From Coemansia sp. RSA 1804 (Eukaryota > Kickxellomycota > Kickxellomycetes > Kickxellales > Kickxellaceae), in contig JANBTH010000742.1 in assembly GCA_027578815.1 (NCBI GenBank), forward strand, positions 1 through 11,884: 11,884 nucleotides of DNA, given 5' to 3'. Both the position numbers and the translations under genes were made by a program. Under the pieces are notes generated by a model that did not search any database, had not been told where the DNA came from, and saw nothing but the letters and a program-made list of their open reading frames with translations. Of this stretch, positions 1-7,436 are shown in pieces. Each line of letters starts with the position of its first letter. Position 1 is the stretch's first letter.

Positions 1-177
1 TGGGTTATCCTGGTAACTATGCTGCTTGGGGCATCCGCCGTCTCCGCCATCGTGATTACAGTGAAGAAATACAAGGCAGCACTGCGGTTTCTCGAAGATC
101 CCACGACGCATCCCGATCTTATCATCAACGGCGAGCTGCAAGACACGACACTCGCTGTTCAGAAGACAGCACCTTAG
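1..177 (+). CDS. C-terminal end of an unidentified membrane protein (partial)
   Basis: Frame 1 is open from the left edge to a TAG at 175-177 and gives 58 residues. The fragment begins with a hydrophobic stretch of about 20 residues (WVILVTMLLGASAVSAIVI) typical of a last transmembrane helix. It is followed by a basic KKYK stop-transfer cluster and a polar tail of about 35 residues, which would suggest a cytosolic C-terminus. GC-rich third positions and a clean stop support coding. The rest of the gene lies outside the window and I do not recognise the family, so no function is offered. The neighbouring MEX67 is on the same strand, 386 bp downstream. Confidence 0.6.
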   Translation, partial: WVILVTMLLGASAVSAIVITVKKYKAALRFLEDPTTHPDLIINGELQDTTLAVQKTAP

Positions 178-563
178 ACGCAACATAGTCTAGGGATTCC
201 AGGTTTGAGTGATCTGATCGATTAATCTTTACAGTTTCTTTATTTCTTTTTGCGCACAAAGCGAATCGCGCTTTTTTCTTTCTTCTTTTGTGACCTCAAC
301 CTCTCACAAAAAATATCTTTTTTTTTATAGCTAATATACTATTTTCTATACCATTTAGGACATTGGCTTCCCATTTCAAACTACTGCTTGTTCACTTACA
401 TCTTTCCTTCCAATCTGTCCTTGTTCTAACTAGAAAAACGTGGTCTAGGCGCGATTTTTATTCTATTGAGCTAGTCTCAGCGCTGTTGTGTTTCGACAGT
501 TTCAATCTCTTTTTGACGCTGTTCGAATAAAAAGGGTAGATTATTTGTGATTCAGTTTGTATA
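178..563 (+). promoter_or_regulatory. 3' UTR of the upstream gene plus MEX67 promoter/leader
   Basis: These 386 bp hold no gene that I can see. The sequence is T- and pyrimidine-rich, with a run of nine T at 318-326 and several CTTT/TTCT stretches, as in many fungal promoters. I find no ATG on the plus strand before the MEX67 start at 564, so the leader is free of upstream ORFs. An A-rich AATAAAAAG lies near 526-534. It could be a weak TATA-like element or a poly(A) signal of the upstream gene, and the sequence alone does not decide. Confidence 0.4.
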
Positions 564-2583
564 ATGAGCCAGTTTTTCAATCAGAACAGCCGTGGCAGAG
601 GTCGTGGGCGTGGCAATGGCGGAGGCAGGGGCAGAGGCAATTCGGGACAGGGATTCTTTTCTGGAGGAGGAGGGACTAACGGTTCATTCAGAAACCACGC
701 GAGTAGGTATGTACTAGCTGTTATTCATAGCTTGCCATGAATTGATGTTTCTCTATTAATATGACTTTTCATGTGCCATATTCTTGTTAGACTAATTTGT
801 ATACGACAATATTCAATGGAAATGTAGCACTGCATCATTCTCTGGATCATCTGCCTTTGGTGCCGCTGATGGGCCGGTGCAGGTATCAATTAAGGGTTGG
901 CGAGGCGACACTGAGGCTGCATTGGTCAGGTTTCTAGACAACAAAGTGGGACGGCCAGTCAATATCGACAACATCAACTACATTGGAGACATTATGTATT
1001 TAACACTGCCATACCGGGATATTGCGCAAGATCTTCTCAAACTTAATGGCATTTGGTTTTCCGGCAACAAGCTGTCGCTGCAACTTAGAACGCACCCCGT
1101 CAAGTTCAGACCAGGAGACAACAGTCGTAATTCATATGCCGGCGGAGAATCTGGAGCTGGGGGTTCTGGAAGCATAAGCAATGCAGGCAGCAGTGGCGAC
1201 AGTGTTGTTATCAAAGATCGCCTAATGTCTCTTCTCCAAACACGGGCGAACATGCAAAGCAACTCGCTCGATCTGTCGTCTCTTTCGCAGGACAGTATCA
1301 TAATTGCTCTTGGGGCTGATCCTCCTCGTGATGGCAAGATATTTAAAGCAATATTAGTCATCGCTGCTCAAATGTATCCAAATCTAGAGACTATAAATCT
1401 TGCAGATAACGGATTTCATTCACTAAAGCCAATTGCTGATATAGGGGCTCACTTTCCGAATCTCAGAAACCTGTCATTGATGAATAACAGGATTGCAGAC
1501 ATACGTGAGCTTGATTGTGTGTCTTCAATCGGGTCGACAGTTCCCCTGTCTCATCTCTCGGAGCTCATTCTTATTGGGAATCCAATATGCGACATTGAGC
1601 TTCAACAGCCCAATGGTGCCGCAAACTACCTTGAAAAGGTTCAAAAGCGCTTTCCAACAATAAGCATGCTGGACACGAACCCTGTTGCACCTATTTTGCA
1701 TGCCGAACAGACTGGTTTAGAATCGAATAGAAACTCTTTGCCAAAGGAGCTGCCATTCCCAGCTGTGCACGTATTTGCGGAGAACTCGGGAATCAGCGAT
1801 CTGGTCAATGGTTTTGTTCCTGGCTTTTTCAGTCTGTATGATGGAAACCGCGCAGGGCTGGCAGACATTTACTCTCCAGCAGCCCTATTTTCGCTGATGG
1901 TGGATTCAACGCAGCCTACAAGCGCGTTTGCGCGTAGCAGCGCTGACAGTCAGAAACACATTGATCTTTCAGCTTACATCCGCAATAGCAGGAACCTGAC
2001 TCGTATAAAGTCTCATCAAAAGAGAATTAGCACTCTGGCATCCGGGCACATGGCGGTGATGCAAGCAATTACGGAGCTTCCTACCACGCACCATCCGGTT
2101 GATGAGGCACAGAAATTCAGCTTTGATGCATGGGAGGTGCAAGTACCCAGCTCCGGTTCACCTCCGCAGGTTTTGGCCATGGTGGTTGTCCATGGCGAAT
2201 TTTTAGAGACACTGACACAAAACAAGCTTTCGTTTGACAGGACGTTTGTTCTCGCACCGTCATCGCCGGGATCCGCAGCAGCATCGGTTGGAAGCCCATG
2301 TATAATAGTTAATGATATGCTTACCATCAGAAGATATAATGGATTTCACAGCTGGGCTTCTCCACTGGATGGTATAGCCACCTCTGCAAGCACCGGCAGC
2401 GGCAGTAGCAGTAGCGGTCTTGCACCCGAACAACAGGAGATGGCTCGGGCACTGCAGGAGCAAACTGGGTTAACTGTCGATTGGACATTGAAGTATCTTG
2501 AAAACTATGGCTGGAATTACCAACTGGCTATTTCCGAGTTTCCAAAAGTCCGTGCCTCTTTGCCTTCAGAAGCCTTTCAGTAG
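564..2583 (+). CDS. MEX67: Mex67/NXF1-type mRNA export receptor, join(564..706,828..2583)
   Basis: The spliced product is 632 residues. Mex67 pairs with Mtr2 and carries mRNPs, and in yeast also pre-60S particles, through nuclear pores. Domains in order: an RG-rich N-terminus (about 10-25, RGRGRGRG) and a Gly-rich linker; an RRM-like fold (about 66-140, VSIKGW and DIMYLTLPY); a Gly/Ser linker; leucine-rich repeats (about 200-330, LETINLADN, LRNLSLMNN, LSELILIGNPI); an NTF2-like domain (about 364-554, FVPGFFSLYD and IIVNDMLTIRRY), the Mtr2-binding part; and a C-terminal TAP-C/UBA-like domain (about 580-624, MARALQEQTGL and YLENYGWNYQLAISEF), which contacts FG nucleoporins. The order and length match the family. 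The ATG at 564 has A at -3 and is the first ATG in the leader. The reading frame crosses the intron cleanly (AG + C gives Ser48). The gene is convergent with MAK11. Confidence 0.93.
707..827 (+). other. Intron in MEX67 (121 nt)
   Basis: The donor GTATGT at 707-712 is yeast-like. A branch-point match, CTAAT, lies at 792-796, 32 nt before the acceptor TAG at 825-827. Splicing joins a 143-nt first exon, which encodes the RG-rich tail, to the RRM exon in frame. An alternative donor GTAGGT at 703 is a poorer match and would shift the frame by 4 nt. The acceptor TAG at 788-790 precedes the branch site and is therefore unlikely. Confidence 0.82.
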
Positions 2584-2746
2584 TTTTCAGTTCTATATTC
2601 ATTTATTATATATAAAAGCGGTTTACACTTTAAATTATTAGTGAGGCACCTACTCATAAGGTGGCACCTTGCCCAAAATTCCAAATATAAACAGATAAAA
2701 AATATGACAAATAAACTAACATCGTGCGAATACCATGACATAGACT
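2584..2746. terminator. Shared 3' region between convergent MEX67 and MAK11, crossed poly(A) signals
   Basis: This 163-bp AT-rich gap separates the two stop codons. A plus-strand AATAAA at 2710-2715 would serve MEX67, 127 nt past its stop. A minus-strand AATAAA (TTTATT on plus, 2602-2607) would serve MAK11, 140 nt past its stop. Each signal sits near the other gene's stop codon, so if both are used the 3' UTRs overlap. Use of these signals is inferred from the hexamers only. Confidence 0.45.
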
Positions 2747-3838
2747 CTAGAAAGAGTTATTGGAGCTAAAAACACATGTTAGGCGTACGTCGGCATTGTA
2801 CGTTGCCAAGGGGCTGATGCTGAGATCCAGGACATCGACTACGGCGGTGTTCTCCCCCAACTGAAGCACTGGATCAATCATATCTGCCAAGTTCCAGACC
2901 TTAATGCGGCCATCTGAGGAAACAGACACAATAATAGTTTTGGTAGAGCCATCTGGAAAAACCATATCCAGACTGCTTAGACCCTTGATTCGGTTGTCGT
3001 GGCATTGGGCAGATGCAAGCTCTGTGCCGCCAATGCTATAAATGCGGATTCGCTTGTCTTGGCAGCCTGTAATCACATACGTATTTCCTTTAAAGACAAC
3101 TGCAAGTACAGCAAGAATTCGTTGTTGCGAGAATATGGTTGTTGCAGGTTCTGCTTGCCCGACATTGTAAACCTGTACCTCCGTTCCATATGAAATCACA
3201 TAGGAAGTGCCAGACGGATTCCAAACAACAAGCTCGCCGCTATTAGGGGTTTTCGTGCGGCTTGCACGCTGGCCGGTGAGCAGGTTCCAAACTATGACTG
3301 TGCGATCCTGTGAAACAGACAATGCCAACTTGCCTGAAGGATGGATTGCAATGTCGTTAACAGGGCCCTTGTGGCCTTTCAAAACCTTAAGAGGCTCCCA
3401 GTCCTTTGTTCGGAAAATGCATATAGCCCCGTCTTCACTAGCCGACAACAGGTGGCTATGCCCATGGAACTGAAGAGATGTTATTGAGCCCTTGTGTTCG
3501 TGTAGCGAGCCAAGCTCTACACGCTTTTTCAGATCATACAGCCGGATGATCTCGTCCGTGCTCCCAGATGCCAAGTAGCGACCACCAACCGAAACTGACT
3601 TGATGCAGCCAATGTGTGCTGGAAAGATAAAGCGTGAACTAAGGGCTAATACATCCCCTTCAAAGCGCCCCTCAATGCCGTAGAGAATACGTTCATACGT
3701 GCCTGCGGAAATAAGGAATGAGTCCTTTGCTGGTTCGTTCTCCAACAGCGCAGGAAGGCTGTCATTTTCTGCGAAAGAGTCGATTGTTGATACATTTCGT
3801 TTGTCAACTCTGGCACGTTTCTTCTGAGTATTCGCCAT
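2747..3838 (-). CDS. MAK11: Mak11/PAK1IP1-type WD40 ribosome biogenesis protein
   Basis: This uninterrupted frame encodes 363 residues. Mak11 (PAK1IP1 in animals) is a nucleolar WD40 protein needed for maturation of the 60S ribosomal subunit. The N-terminus is short and basic (QKKRARVDKR). Blades are visible at about 41-60, 73-102 (IKSVSVGGRYLASGSTDE), 115-143, 155-185 (GHKGPVNDIAIHPSGK, with VIVWNL closing the blade), 200-225, 240-268 and 280-316 (SSDGRIKVWNL). The segment LYDLKKRVELGSLHEHKGSI (100-119) is the family hallmark and separates it from generic WD40 proteins. After RLTC (352-355) the protein stops within eight residues, so the long Lys-rich tail of animal PAK1IP1 is missing. The ATG has A at -3 and G at +4. 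The upstream region is shared divergently with the mitochondrial carrier. Confidence 0.9.
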   Translation of the reverse strand: MANTQKKRARVDKRNVSTIDSFAENDSLPALLENEPAKDSFLISAGTYERILYGIEGRFEGDVLALSSRFIFPAHIGCIKSVSVGGRYLASGSTDEIIRLYDLKKRVELGSLHEHKGSITSLQFHGHSHLLSASEDGAICIFRTKDWEPLKVLKGHKGPVNDIAIHPSGKLALSVSQDRTVIVWNLLTGQRASRTKTPNSGELVVWNPSGTSYVISYGTEVQVYNVGQAEPATTIFSQQRILAVLAVVFKGNTYVITGCQDKRIRIYSIGGTELASAQCHDNRIKGLSSLDMVFPDGSTKTIIVSVSSDGRIKVWNLADMIDPVLQLGENTAVVDVLDLSISPLATYNADVRLTCVFSSNNSF

Positions 3839-4230
3839 TCTGTCCGCCCCTTGGTATCTTTTTAAACGAGTTATTAGTAATAAAAAGTGAAGACAAAAAG
3901 TGAAACCTGAAAAAAAGAAAATTTTGGCATGGTTTCTCTATAACCGAACTGTTGAAAATTATAGCTGATCTGATTAGGGCTTTGTGGCTTTTTTTTGTGT
4001 TTTGCAAAAAAAAAAAACGCCAATCCTTCAAGGCTGCCTTTTCTCATGCTGCAACGAAACACTACTTTTTTTCTCTATCTCTTTCTCTTGGAGGTCATCG
4101 TTTTTGTTTCTTTTTATAAGGCTGGTAGTATCTTTAGCCGCTTTCAGTGGCTGGTTTTCTTTTATAATAACCCTTGTATTGTCATATTCTTTTTTTTTAT
4201 AAACACAGCCTTCTCACGCATTTGCATGAA
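3839..4230. promoter_or_regulatory. Divergent promoter region between MAK11 and the mitochondrial carrier
   Basis: These 392 bp separate two divergent starts. The region is full of homopolymer tracts: eight T at 3989-3996, twelve A at 4006-4017 and nine T at 4190-4198. Poly(dA:dT) of this sort commonly marks nucleosome-depleted fungal promoters. A TATA-like TATAAG at 4115-4120, 111 bp before the carrier ATG, is a reasonable core promoter candidate. TATAAAC at 4198-4204 is only 27 bp before that ATG and is less likely to act as a TATA box. Short open frames here look like chance. Confidence 0.5.
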
Positions 4231-4348
4231 ATGGGCGAATCCACAATTCTGGTTACCCCGGAGAATACTTCGTCTCGGAAGCCTGCACCTGTGTCAGCAC
4301 CGGCTCCTGCGTGGAGCTCGCGGTATTGGTTTGGTGATGCCGATGTGA
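4226..4348 (+). other. Out-of-frame upstream ORF overlapping the carrier start
   Basis: The only ATG I find in the roughly 110 bp before the carrier start is at 4226, five bases upstream and in another frame. It opens 40 codons that end with TGA at 4346-4348, inside the carrier coding region. Its context is weak (T at -3, A at +4), whereas the carrier ATG at 4231 has G at -3 and G at +4. That pattern fits leaky scanning. It matters only if transcripts begin upstream of 4226. The peptide has no recognisable domain. Confidence 0.4.
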
Positions 4349-5511
4349 CCTGGCTTAAACATCTAATTGCCGGTGGAATCTCCGGCGCTACCTCGCGCAC
4401 CGTTGTCAGTCCGCTCGAGCGAATGAAGATTCTTTTCCAGGTGCGTACATGACTGCTACTATTACTGTTGCCGCTGCTGTTGAGATACTTGACATACTTG
4501 GGCTGCGATTCCGATCTTTGTATGGGATCTACACTCTCTGTCTTCTTCAGTACATGTATATTATGTGCCATATAATGTATGGAACCTGCTCTCTCTATAA
4601 ATACTAAACACAGAAATCTCCAAGTGAAACCAAGCTTGGGATTTATTTCCAAGTGTTTTGTGCAAGCACTTGGATGCATGGTTTTGTAGATTCAATCGAC
4701 TGGTGCTGACTCGAACTACAAGGGGATTTTTGGGACACTAGCCAAGATATGGCGTGAAGAGGGGATTGCCGGCTATATGCGTGGAAATGGCACAAATGTT
4801 GTGCGCATCGTGCCCTATTCGGCTGTGCAGTTTGCCACATATGAACAGCTTAAGCGGGCCTTGATGGAGGAAGGAAAAGGCGAGCTCGACACAAGGCGAC
4901 GGCTCACGGCCGGAGCAGGCGCGGGCATTGCGTCCGTTGCTGCCACATACCCATTGGATATTGTGCGAACTCGAATCAGCGTTCAGACCGCGCACGCTCT
5001 TGAGAACATTGACAAGCTTCCCAAAGGTGCGAATGGCCGCCCCATCATCCCCGCGATGCCCGGGATTGTAGAGACATTTGTCAAGATTTACAAGACTGAG
5101 GGTGGCATCCGAGCAACATACCGAGGCTTTGGTCCCACACTTGCTGGAGTTGCTCCCTACATTGCTTTGAACTTTCAGTGTTATGAGGTCCTTCGAAAGT
5201 TCTTCACTCCACCAGGCGAGTCGTCTCCATCTGGCACACGCAAGCTGATCTGTGGCGCCCTTGCCGGCTGCTGTGCACAGACAATCACATATCCGTTCGA
5301 CGTATTGCGTCGACGCATGCAGGTCACAACCATGTCTGGAATCAACTACAAATATACCAACACATTTGATGCTATCAAACAGATGGTAAAATCAGAAGGC
5401 ATACTTGGTCTCTATCGCGGGCTTGTTCCCAACTACCTGAAAGTTGCGCCTGCAATCGGTGTGAGCTTCTGGTCCTACGAGCTGGCCAAGGACACACTCA
5501 AGTACTGGTAG
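4231..5511 (+). CDS. Mitochondrial carrier (SLC25), APS/PAPS carrier-like, join(4231..4440,4690..5511)
   Basis: The spliced product is 343 residues and belongs to the six-helix mitochondrial carrier family of the inner membrane. All three signature repeats are present: P61LERMK66, P158LDIVR163 and P272FDVLR277. Each is followed by the usual basic or aromatic-glycine segment (GYMRGNG, TYRGFGPT, LYRGLVPN). Overall the sequence looks most like the yeast YPR011C group, reported to move adenosine 5'-phosphosulfate and PAPS. Supporting segments are SRTVVSPLERMKILFQ, RIVPYSAVQF, VAPYIALNF and QTITYPFDVLRRRMQV. Related nucleotide, CoA and ATP-Mg/Pi carriers share many of these, so the substrate is an inference. 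The hydrophilic N-terminal stretch of about 38 residues lacks EF hands, which argues against an ATP-Mg/Pi SCaMC carrier. Splicing is phase 0. The gene is divergent from MAK11 and convergent with the MFS gene. Confidence 0.9.
4441..4689 (+). other. Intron in the mitochondrial carrier gene (249 nt)
   Basis: The donor GTGCGT follows a CAG exon end at 4440, and the acceptor is TAG at 4687-4689. The frame is phase 0 and the join restores the conserved carrier stretch KILFQ-IQSTGADSNYKG. The plus-strand frame hits a TGA soon after the donor (4450-4452), so the intron must be removed. The best branch-point candidate is TACTAAAC at 4602-4609, about 80 nt from the acceptor, which is unusually far. A CAG at 4611-4613 is too close to that candidate to be used. 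Confidence 0.8.
4619..4674 (+). repeat. Two TCCAAGTG copies and one inverted CACTTGGA inside the carrier intron
   Basis: TCCAAGTG occurs at 4619-4626 and again at 4648-4655. Its exact reverse complement CACTTGGA is at 4667-4674. The second copy can pair with it to form an 8-bp hairpin with an 11-nt loop, ending 15 nt before the acceptor. The first copy could compete for the same partner. This is directly visible in the sequence; any role in splicing is inferred. Confidence 0.6.
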
Positions 5512-5972
5512 ACCAATACGCGGAGGGCATTACACTCTATGTCAATGCAATGATTGCAGCATCCGAGGTAGTGGTTTTACAGCTGACCTTGTACACGATT
5601 CGTATGGATTTGAATGGTATTCTCATGTTATAAACGCGATGTTACGCTTTTTTTATGACTGCATTTTAGATATTTCTTATATACACGCAGTTTCCTTTTT
5701 ATCTCTTTCTTCAAACATTCCTTTCTCTCTGCTTGTTACACCTTGTCATACACGTACAAGCTTAATCCTTGGGCTCAGGTATAAGACGACCCGCTTTGCA
5801 AACATCATTTTATTTCCTCCAACAGGTCTGTCTTTTTGTTGGCCAAGTAAACATGTCAACCACACTGCCAGCTTTATAACCTTTATTTTCCACCACACAT
5901 AAATGCTTTTATTAAAAAAGGGGGCAGCCATGCCCCTCCAGACGAGAAAAGATATAACCCCGGTTGCCATGT
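5512..5972. terminator. 3' region between the convergent carrier and MFS genes
   Basis: This 461-bp gap holds no gene. For the minus-strand MFS gene there are two AATAAA hexamers (TTTATT on plus) at 5908-5913 and 5882-5887, about 60-90 nt past its stop. I see no exact AATAAA on the plus strand for the carrier, only TATAAA-like variants such as that near 5631. A 13-bp near-palindrome, TGCAATGATTGCA, lies at 5546-5558. A pyrimidine-rich, T-rich stretch runs from about 5640 to 5740. Confidence 0.45.
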
Positions 5973-7436
5973 TTATATTCTTGCTCTTATTCTGAATGTT
6001 ATCAAACCCCGCAAAACTATCAGCAGAATCAAAGAGCACAAAGGCAATGCGCCCATATACCATATTGAACTAGTGTAGTCTGTTCGATGGCCAACATTAT
6101 CTAGAATTGCACTCATGGGTGGAACACCTAAAAGCCCGCCAGCAAAGTATCCGATAAACAAAAGACCGATTATCGATGGAAGACGTGCTAGACCAAATAT
6201 TTCCGCAGCAGCAACGGGGATCACAGATACTACGCCGCCAATTGAGAATCCAAACAGAAAGACAGTCGCAAGCAGCATCCCTACAGAACCAAACGGGGCC
6301 CAAAACACAAGCATACTGAACGCGGCAAGAGCCATGTTTATAATGAGCAGGTTTAAAGGCCCAACAAAGTCGGACAAGAGTCCTATCGCCAGGCGTCCTA
6401 AAACACTGAGCCCATTCATTAACGTATCCATGTTTGATCCCCAGCTTTGGGATTTCTTTAGAACAACCACGCTGTATGACGGTACTTGGTAGAACGGGCC
6501 AAAGTATGCTGCAATAGCAAACATCAACGCAGTTATGAACACTCGAAAGCGGACATCTTTTAAAAGTGTCCAGTCAATGAGTTTTTCGCTCTTGCTAGGC
6601 ACAAGACGTACCCGCATCCAAGGGCTGACAGCAAAGACAGCAACCATTGCAACAATGCCTGTTACCCGCATAGCCCATGGTCGACCAAGCGAATCAATAA
6701 GAGACTGAGTCGCCGAAGTCATCCACATTCCACCCACTCCACTTCCGGATAGCGCAAGCCCTGTGGCAAAGCCGCGGTATTTTGTAAACCACTGCGAGGG
6801 GATTGATGTTCCCGCAATGAAGGGGAACGATGCCCCAAATCCGTAGATAAATCCCTGGGTGACCATTAGCATTCCAACTGTCTTGCAGTAAGATCCGGCA
6901 ATAAATGCAACACCCATTATCACAGCTCCGATTGCATTGAGGACGCGTGTATCAAAACGTTCGCAAAGGAACCCCGAAAACACGCCGCCGACACACATAA
7001 TCAGAAACTGCACTGTTCCGATCCACGATATAAGCGCAGTGGTTGCATTAGGAAACTCGTTGAGTTGGTAATGTTGTTGATAAACGCCATAGGCATCATT
7101 TATGCCAATTGATAACATTAATGAAATGAAACACGCGAAAATAACCATCCAGGCATATACCCCATTTGGCTGTTTGTCTGTTGCTTCTACTGCATACATG
7201 TCTGCTGGTGCAACAGCTCCTGTATTTCTCCATCCTTTTGGATTATGCGAGTGATCAGGACTGATGCCAAGACCGAGACTGAGATCAGCGCTTGGGCTTT
7301 GGCTTGGGCCTGGGCTTTGGCTTGGTGATTGGTTTGGCGGACCTTGTTTTTCCTCCTCTTCAATCACTCTGATACTTGGGGTGACTGTACCACGTACATA
7401 CTCGTCTTGCGGGATGCTGGTGCGATATTCTAGCAT
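5973..7436 (-). CDS. Major facilitator permease, monocarboxylate transporter-like
   Basis: From the Met at 7436 the product is 487 residues, the usual size for fungal monocarboxylate-porter (MCT/SLC16-like) permeases of the plasma membrane. A hydrophilic N-terminus of about 90 residues includes a Ser-Gln-Pro repeat (36-49). PNGVYAWMVIF (about 90-100) corresponds to the conserved MCT entry to helix 1. About twelve hydrophobic helices follow. SGFLCERFDTRV (154-165) and GRLAIGLLSDFVG (347-359) are the paired MFS loop motifs after helices 2 and 8. SQWFTKYRGFATGLALSGSG (214-233) is the segment typical of this family. The substrate cannot be told from sequence. The frame stays open upstream to an ATG at 7658 (561 aa), but those 74 residues look like leader, and an intron-like signal lies there. 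The start is therefore uncertain, while the transporter body is secure. Confidence 0.85.
   Translation of the reverse strand: MLEYRTSIPQDEYVRGTVTPSIRVIEEEEKQGPPNQSPSQSPGPSQSPSADLSLGLGISPDHSHNPKGWRNTGAVAPADMYAVEATDKQPNGVYAWMVIFACFISLMLSIGINDAYGVYQQHYQLNEFPNATTALISWIGTVQFLIMCVGGVFSGFLCERFDTRVLNAIGAVIMGVAFIAGSYCKTVGMLMVTQGFIYGFGASFPFIAGTSIPSQWFTKYRGFATGLALSGSGVGGMWMTSATQSLIDSLGRPWAMRVTGIVAMVAVFAVSPWMRVRLVPSKSEKLIDWTLLKDVRFRVFITALMFAIAAYFGPFYQVPSYSVVVLKKSQSWGSNMDTLMNGLSVLGRLAIGLLSDFVGPLNLLIINMALAAFSMLVFWAPFGSVGMLLATVFLFGFSIGGVVSVIPVAAAEIFGLARLPSIIGLLFIGYFAGGLLGVPPMSAILDNVGHRTDYTSSIWYMGALPLCSLILLIVLRGLITFRIRARI
7293..7325 (-). repeat. 18-bp-period direct repeat encoding Ser-Gln-Pro repeats in the MFS N-terminus
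   Basis: The 15-mer TGGGCTTTGGCTTGG (plus strand) occurs exactly at 7293-7307 and again at 7311-7325, a period of 18 bp (six codons). It encodes part of a low-complexity SPSQSPGPSQSPS segment on the minus strand. Such in-frame minisatellites tend to vary in copy number between strains. Confidence 0.7.

Noticed and set aside
978..2463. Minus-strand and alternate-frame open frames inside MEX67
   Set aside because: They are shadows of the MEX67 coding frame, which has clear multi-domain homology.
2766..2785. CTAAC plus TTTTTAG on the minus strand as a terminal MAK11 3' splice site
   Set aside because: Reading straight through preserves the conserved RLTC segment, and a stop follows at once. 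An intron would have to remove conserved residues or be only 23-36 nt long. It is kept as a check in the findings.
4174..4230. Extension of the carrier frame upstream to 4174
   Set aside because: The upstream start would be a TTG in a T-rich promoter tract. The ATG at 4231 has strong context and gives a normal carrier length.
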